Shown here: one piece after another, positions 33,990 to 35,977 of the stretch
How the letters are laid out: each line of letters starts with the position of its first letter
Numbering within the stretch: position 1 is the first letter of the stretch
Origin: an uncultured Bacteroidales bacterium
Lineage (GTDB): Bacteria > Bacteroidota > Bacteroidia > Bacteroidales > FEN-979
Length of the DNA: 35,977 nucleotides
Assembly (NCBI GenBank): GCA_903875045.1
Contig: CAIQUS010000033.1
Coordinates: 1 to 35,977 of the forward strand
Direction of reading: 5' to 3'
Made by a program: the position numbers and the translations under genes
The notes under the pieces: generated by a model
Databases searched by the model: none
Told to the model about the DNA's origin: nothing
The model's input: the letters and a program-made list of their open reading frames with translations, nothing else

Positions 33990-35977
33990 TTACTTATTGT
34001 TTACCATTTTAATGGTTTTGATTAATTCATCTGATTTGCCACTGAGCCTGATACTGGCAGTATAAACTCCGGAAGGCAGGACACTCGCATCAAACTTTAA
34101 TGAATGCTTCCCGCTTGTTTGTAGTTCATTTACCAGAATTTCCACAACCATCCCTAATGAATTACGGATTTCAAGCATTACATTTCCGTTAAACGGAAGG
34201 GTGTATTCAATCGTTGTATATCCGGCAAAAGGATTGGGATAATTCCGAATATTAAGTCCTGTACCGGCAGAATTTATTCCGATTCCGTTGGGTGATGCTT
34301 CAACTACATCAACGATCAGAACAGCATCCTCGATTACATCATAATGATCATCAGCGAGTTCATTCAGTGGATCCGGTGCAAGGGACATCCTGATGGAAGT
34401 TCCTTTTATGAATTCTCCGGATGTTTTCAAACGCAGGGTGATCAGATTGTCAGAAGCAGCAAATAAAGAAGGTTCCAGCGAATTCCAGCCTATCCTGAGC
34501 TCATTCCCATTCACTGTCCAATAGAGTTTTCCATGGTCGCTGTTCATCAGTACATCCTTCACCTCCACGAGATTTCCAGGGAAATTAAGAATTATGGAAA
34601 CAGCGCCTACACTGGAACCCTTTACCAGGCGAACCGGCAAATCAAATTCCTGATTACGGTTTACCTGAGTGGACGTTCCATAGATAAGGGCAAGGGTGTT
34701 GCTCATTGATTTCTTTAGTGATGGATTGAAACTGCGATTGAAGTCACCCGTAGCTAATCCGTAAACATTCGCCGTTTTATTGCTGCCAACAGGAAGTGTT
34801 ACGGATGGATAATCTCCAGGTGTTGACACATTTGAGGTGGTTTCACCAACATTCCAGAAAGTCCAGTCTGGTCTGTCGAAAGGCTCCTGATAAACAAAAT
34901 TCCGCTGAATTCTCAGAGCATCAGTTGCATTGATGTAGTTATCGCCTGTCACATCACCTGCAAAATACCTGACTTTCTCAATCGAAGATGGAAACACCCC
35001 CCAGTAATTCACCTGGGCAGCATCGGTTGTATTAACAGCATCTGCTACAGAATGCTTTGAAGAAGCAACAATTTTGTAGGTATCCGGGCAGATATTCAAA
35101 AACTCATAATAGCCGGTACCGTCTGTTGTGTCGGTAGTGATGGAGTCGCCAACGGAGCTATAAATAGTTAAAATGACACCAGACAACGGTGTATTTGCGG
35201 TATTATAGTAGTTAAATATACCGCTAAGGTTCTGGCGCTGGTTAACAGTTACCGTAACAGGTGTTGTAGCCCCGGAATAACAATCAGTTCCATTCAGGGA
35301 AGATTTGGTGATTCTGTGAAACTTAGTCGTAGCTGTTAAACCTGAAGGCGGATCGTAGGATGCTTCTGTTGCGCCGCTGATAACAACCCAGGAAGTAAAT
35401 GGAGTTATCGCCTTTTCCCAAATATATGAGATGGTTCCATCGCCACCACCCGGGGTGATGCTGGTGAGAGGTGCAGGATTACCCGGTGAACAGAGTGTCT
35501 GGTCAGCTGCGATGGCACCTGTAATAGTGTGGTTTACCGTCACCGTCAGCTCATTGCTGTTCAATTCACAGGCTTTCGAGTTCTTCGTGCTGATGGTCAC
35601 CCGGCGGTACTGCGCATCGGAGGTAAGAACACCGGCATTATAGGTTTTACCGGTCGCTCCGCTGATGGTACTCCACGACGGAGTCACCAGGTTTATGTTT
35701 CTCTCCCAGCGGTAGGTGATCGTGCCGTCGCCCGTGCCATCGGTGGTGGAGGTGAAGATTGCCACGTTATTTCCGCTGCAGATCGTCTGACTCCCCCCGA
35801 TTGCACCCGGATCGAGATTGTTTACCGTAACGGTCAGCTCGTTGCTGTTCAATTCACAGGCTACCGAGTTCTTCGTGCTGATGGTCACCCGGCGGTACTG
35901 CGCATCGGAGGTAAGAACACCGGCATTATAGGTTTTACCGGTCGCTCCGCTGATGGTACTCCACGACGGAGTCACCA
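33990..35977 (-). CDS. Secreted Ig-like repeat protein with dockerin-like domain and T9SS sorting domain, N-terminus beyond the window
   Basis: The frame is open to the right edge, giving 662 codons in view. The GTG near 35975 lies inside a repeat and is not a start. First come one partial and two full 96-residue Ig-like units (ICSGNN, GDGTITYRWE, SGATGKTYNAG, AQYRRVTISTKNS). A carboxypeptidase-regulatory-like domain (PLSGVILTIYSS ... GYYEFLNICPDTYKI) leads into a dockerin-like pair of loops: VADAVNTTDAAQVNYWG and DVTGDNYINATDALRIQRNF. The second fits the calcium-loop pattern with D, G, D, N, I and D in the expected places. A cohesin-like or similar beta domain (QEFDLPVRLVKGSSVGAVSIIL) and a type A sorting tail (NYPNPFAGYTTIEYTLP) end the protein. 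Surface-attached by T9SS; the ligand is unknown. Confidence 0.93.
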   Translation of the reverse strand, partial: VTPSWSTISGATGKTYNAGVLTSDAQYRRVTISTKNSVACELNSNELTVTVNNLDPGAIGGSQTICSGNNVAIFTSTTDGTGDGTITYRWERNINLVTPSWSTISGATGKTYNAGVLTSDAQYRRVTISTKNSKACELNSNELTVTVNHTITGAIAADQTLCSPGNPAPLTSITPGGGDGTISYIWEKAITPFTSWVVISGATEASYDPPSGLTATTKFHRITKSSLNGTDCYSGATTPVTVTVNQRQNLSGIFNYYNTANTPLSGVILTIYSSVGDSITTDTTDGTGYYEFLNICPDTYKIVASSKHSVADAVNTTDAAQVNYWGVFPSSIEKVRYFAGDVTGDNYINATDALRIQRNFVYQEPFDRPDWTFWNVGETTSNVSTPGDYPSVTLPVGSNKTANVYGLATGDFNRSFNPSLKKSMSNTLALIYGTSTQVNRNQEFDLPVRLVKGSSVGAVSIILNFPGNLVEVKDVLMNSDHGKLYWTVNGNELRIGWNSLEPSLFAASDNLITLRLKTSGEFIKGTSIRMSLAPDPLNELADDHYDVIEDAVLIVDVVEASPNGIGINSAGTGLNIRNYPNPFAGYTTIEYTLPFNGNVMLEIRNSLGMVVEILVNELQTSGKHSLKFDASVLPSGVYTASIRLSGKSDELIKTIKMVNNK
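35533..35977 (-). repeat. Near-identical 288-bp tandem repeat running off the right edge
   Basis: The same sequence recurs with a 288-bp (96-codon) offset, for example at 35533 and 35821 and again at 35643 and 35931. The overlapping ~155 bp differ at only a handful of bases. This is a recent or homogenised duplication encoding one Ig-like unit, and the array probably continues beyond the window. Confidence 0.92.

Overview
The window is a 36-kb stretch of a Bacteroidota chromosome, probably Bacteroidales-like. The evidence is several very large secreted proteins with type A sorting domains of the type IX secretion system (T9SS), SprB, PKD-like and CARDB repeats, TAnnTTTG promoter elements, rare Shine-Dalgarno sequences and some TTG starts. 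I see no tRNA, rRNA, transposase, phage, CRISPR or T9SS machinery gene. About 95% is coding, in ten or eleven real genes, nearly all for exported, surface or envelope products.

Left part, minus strand (1-6633): a giant repeat protein whose C-terminus lies beyond position 1 (at least 1977 codons in view), preceded by a small conserved Bacteroidota protein of unknown function that starts with TTG.

Middle, plus strand (6634-19350): a secreted M23 metallopeptidase with a T9SS tail; a three-gene cassette of two SGNH-fold proteins and an MBOAT O-acyltransferase, which looks like an O-acetylation system for an envelope or exported polysaccharide; then a 1641-residue secreted subtilase with five CARDB repeats ahead of its catalytic domain. 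The two peptidases carry the same C-terminal module and sorting tail. Their upstream regions share a roughly 56-bp block with identical spacing to a TAnATTTG promoter element, so they are probably co-regulated.

Right part, minus strand (19423-35977): a cytoplasmic protein joining receiver-like domains to a PEP-synthase-type nucleotide-binding domain, and then, reading against the coordinates, a cluster of surface proteins. From the right edge these are a 5'-truncated repeat protein with a dockerin-like calcium loop and T9SS tail, closed by a strong terminator; a two-gene operon of cohesin-like proteins; and a 2652-residue SprB-repeat protein with four cohesin-like domains, a dockerin-like segment and a T9SS tail, closed by a second strong terminator. 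The cohesin-like domains in all three proteins share a CEY...YYxNG signature. Cohesin-like and dockerin-like modules side by side suggest a self-assembling outer-surface complex. This is the most interesting inference here, and it is not proven by sequence alone.
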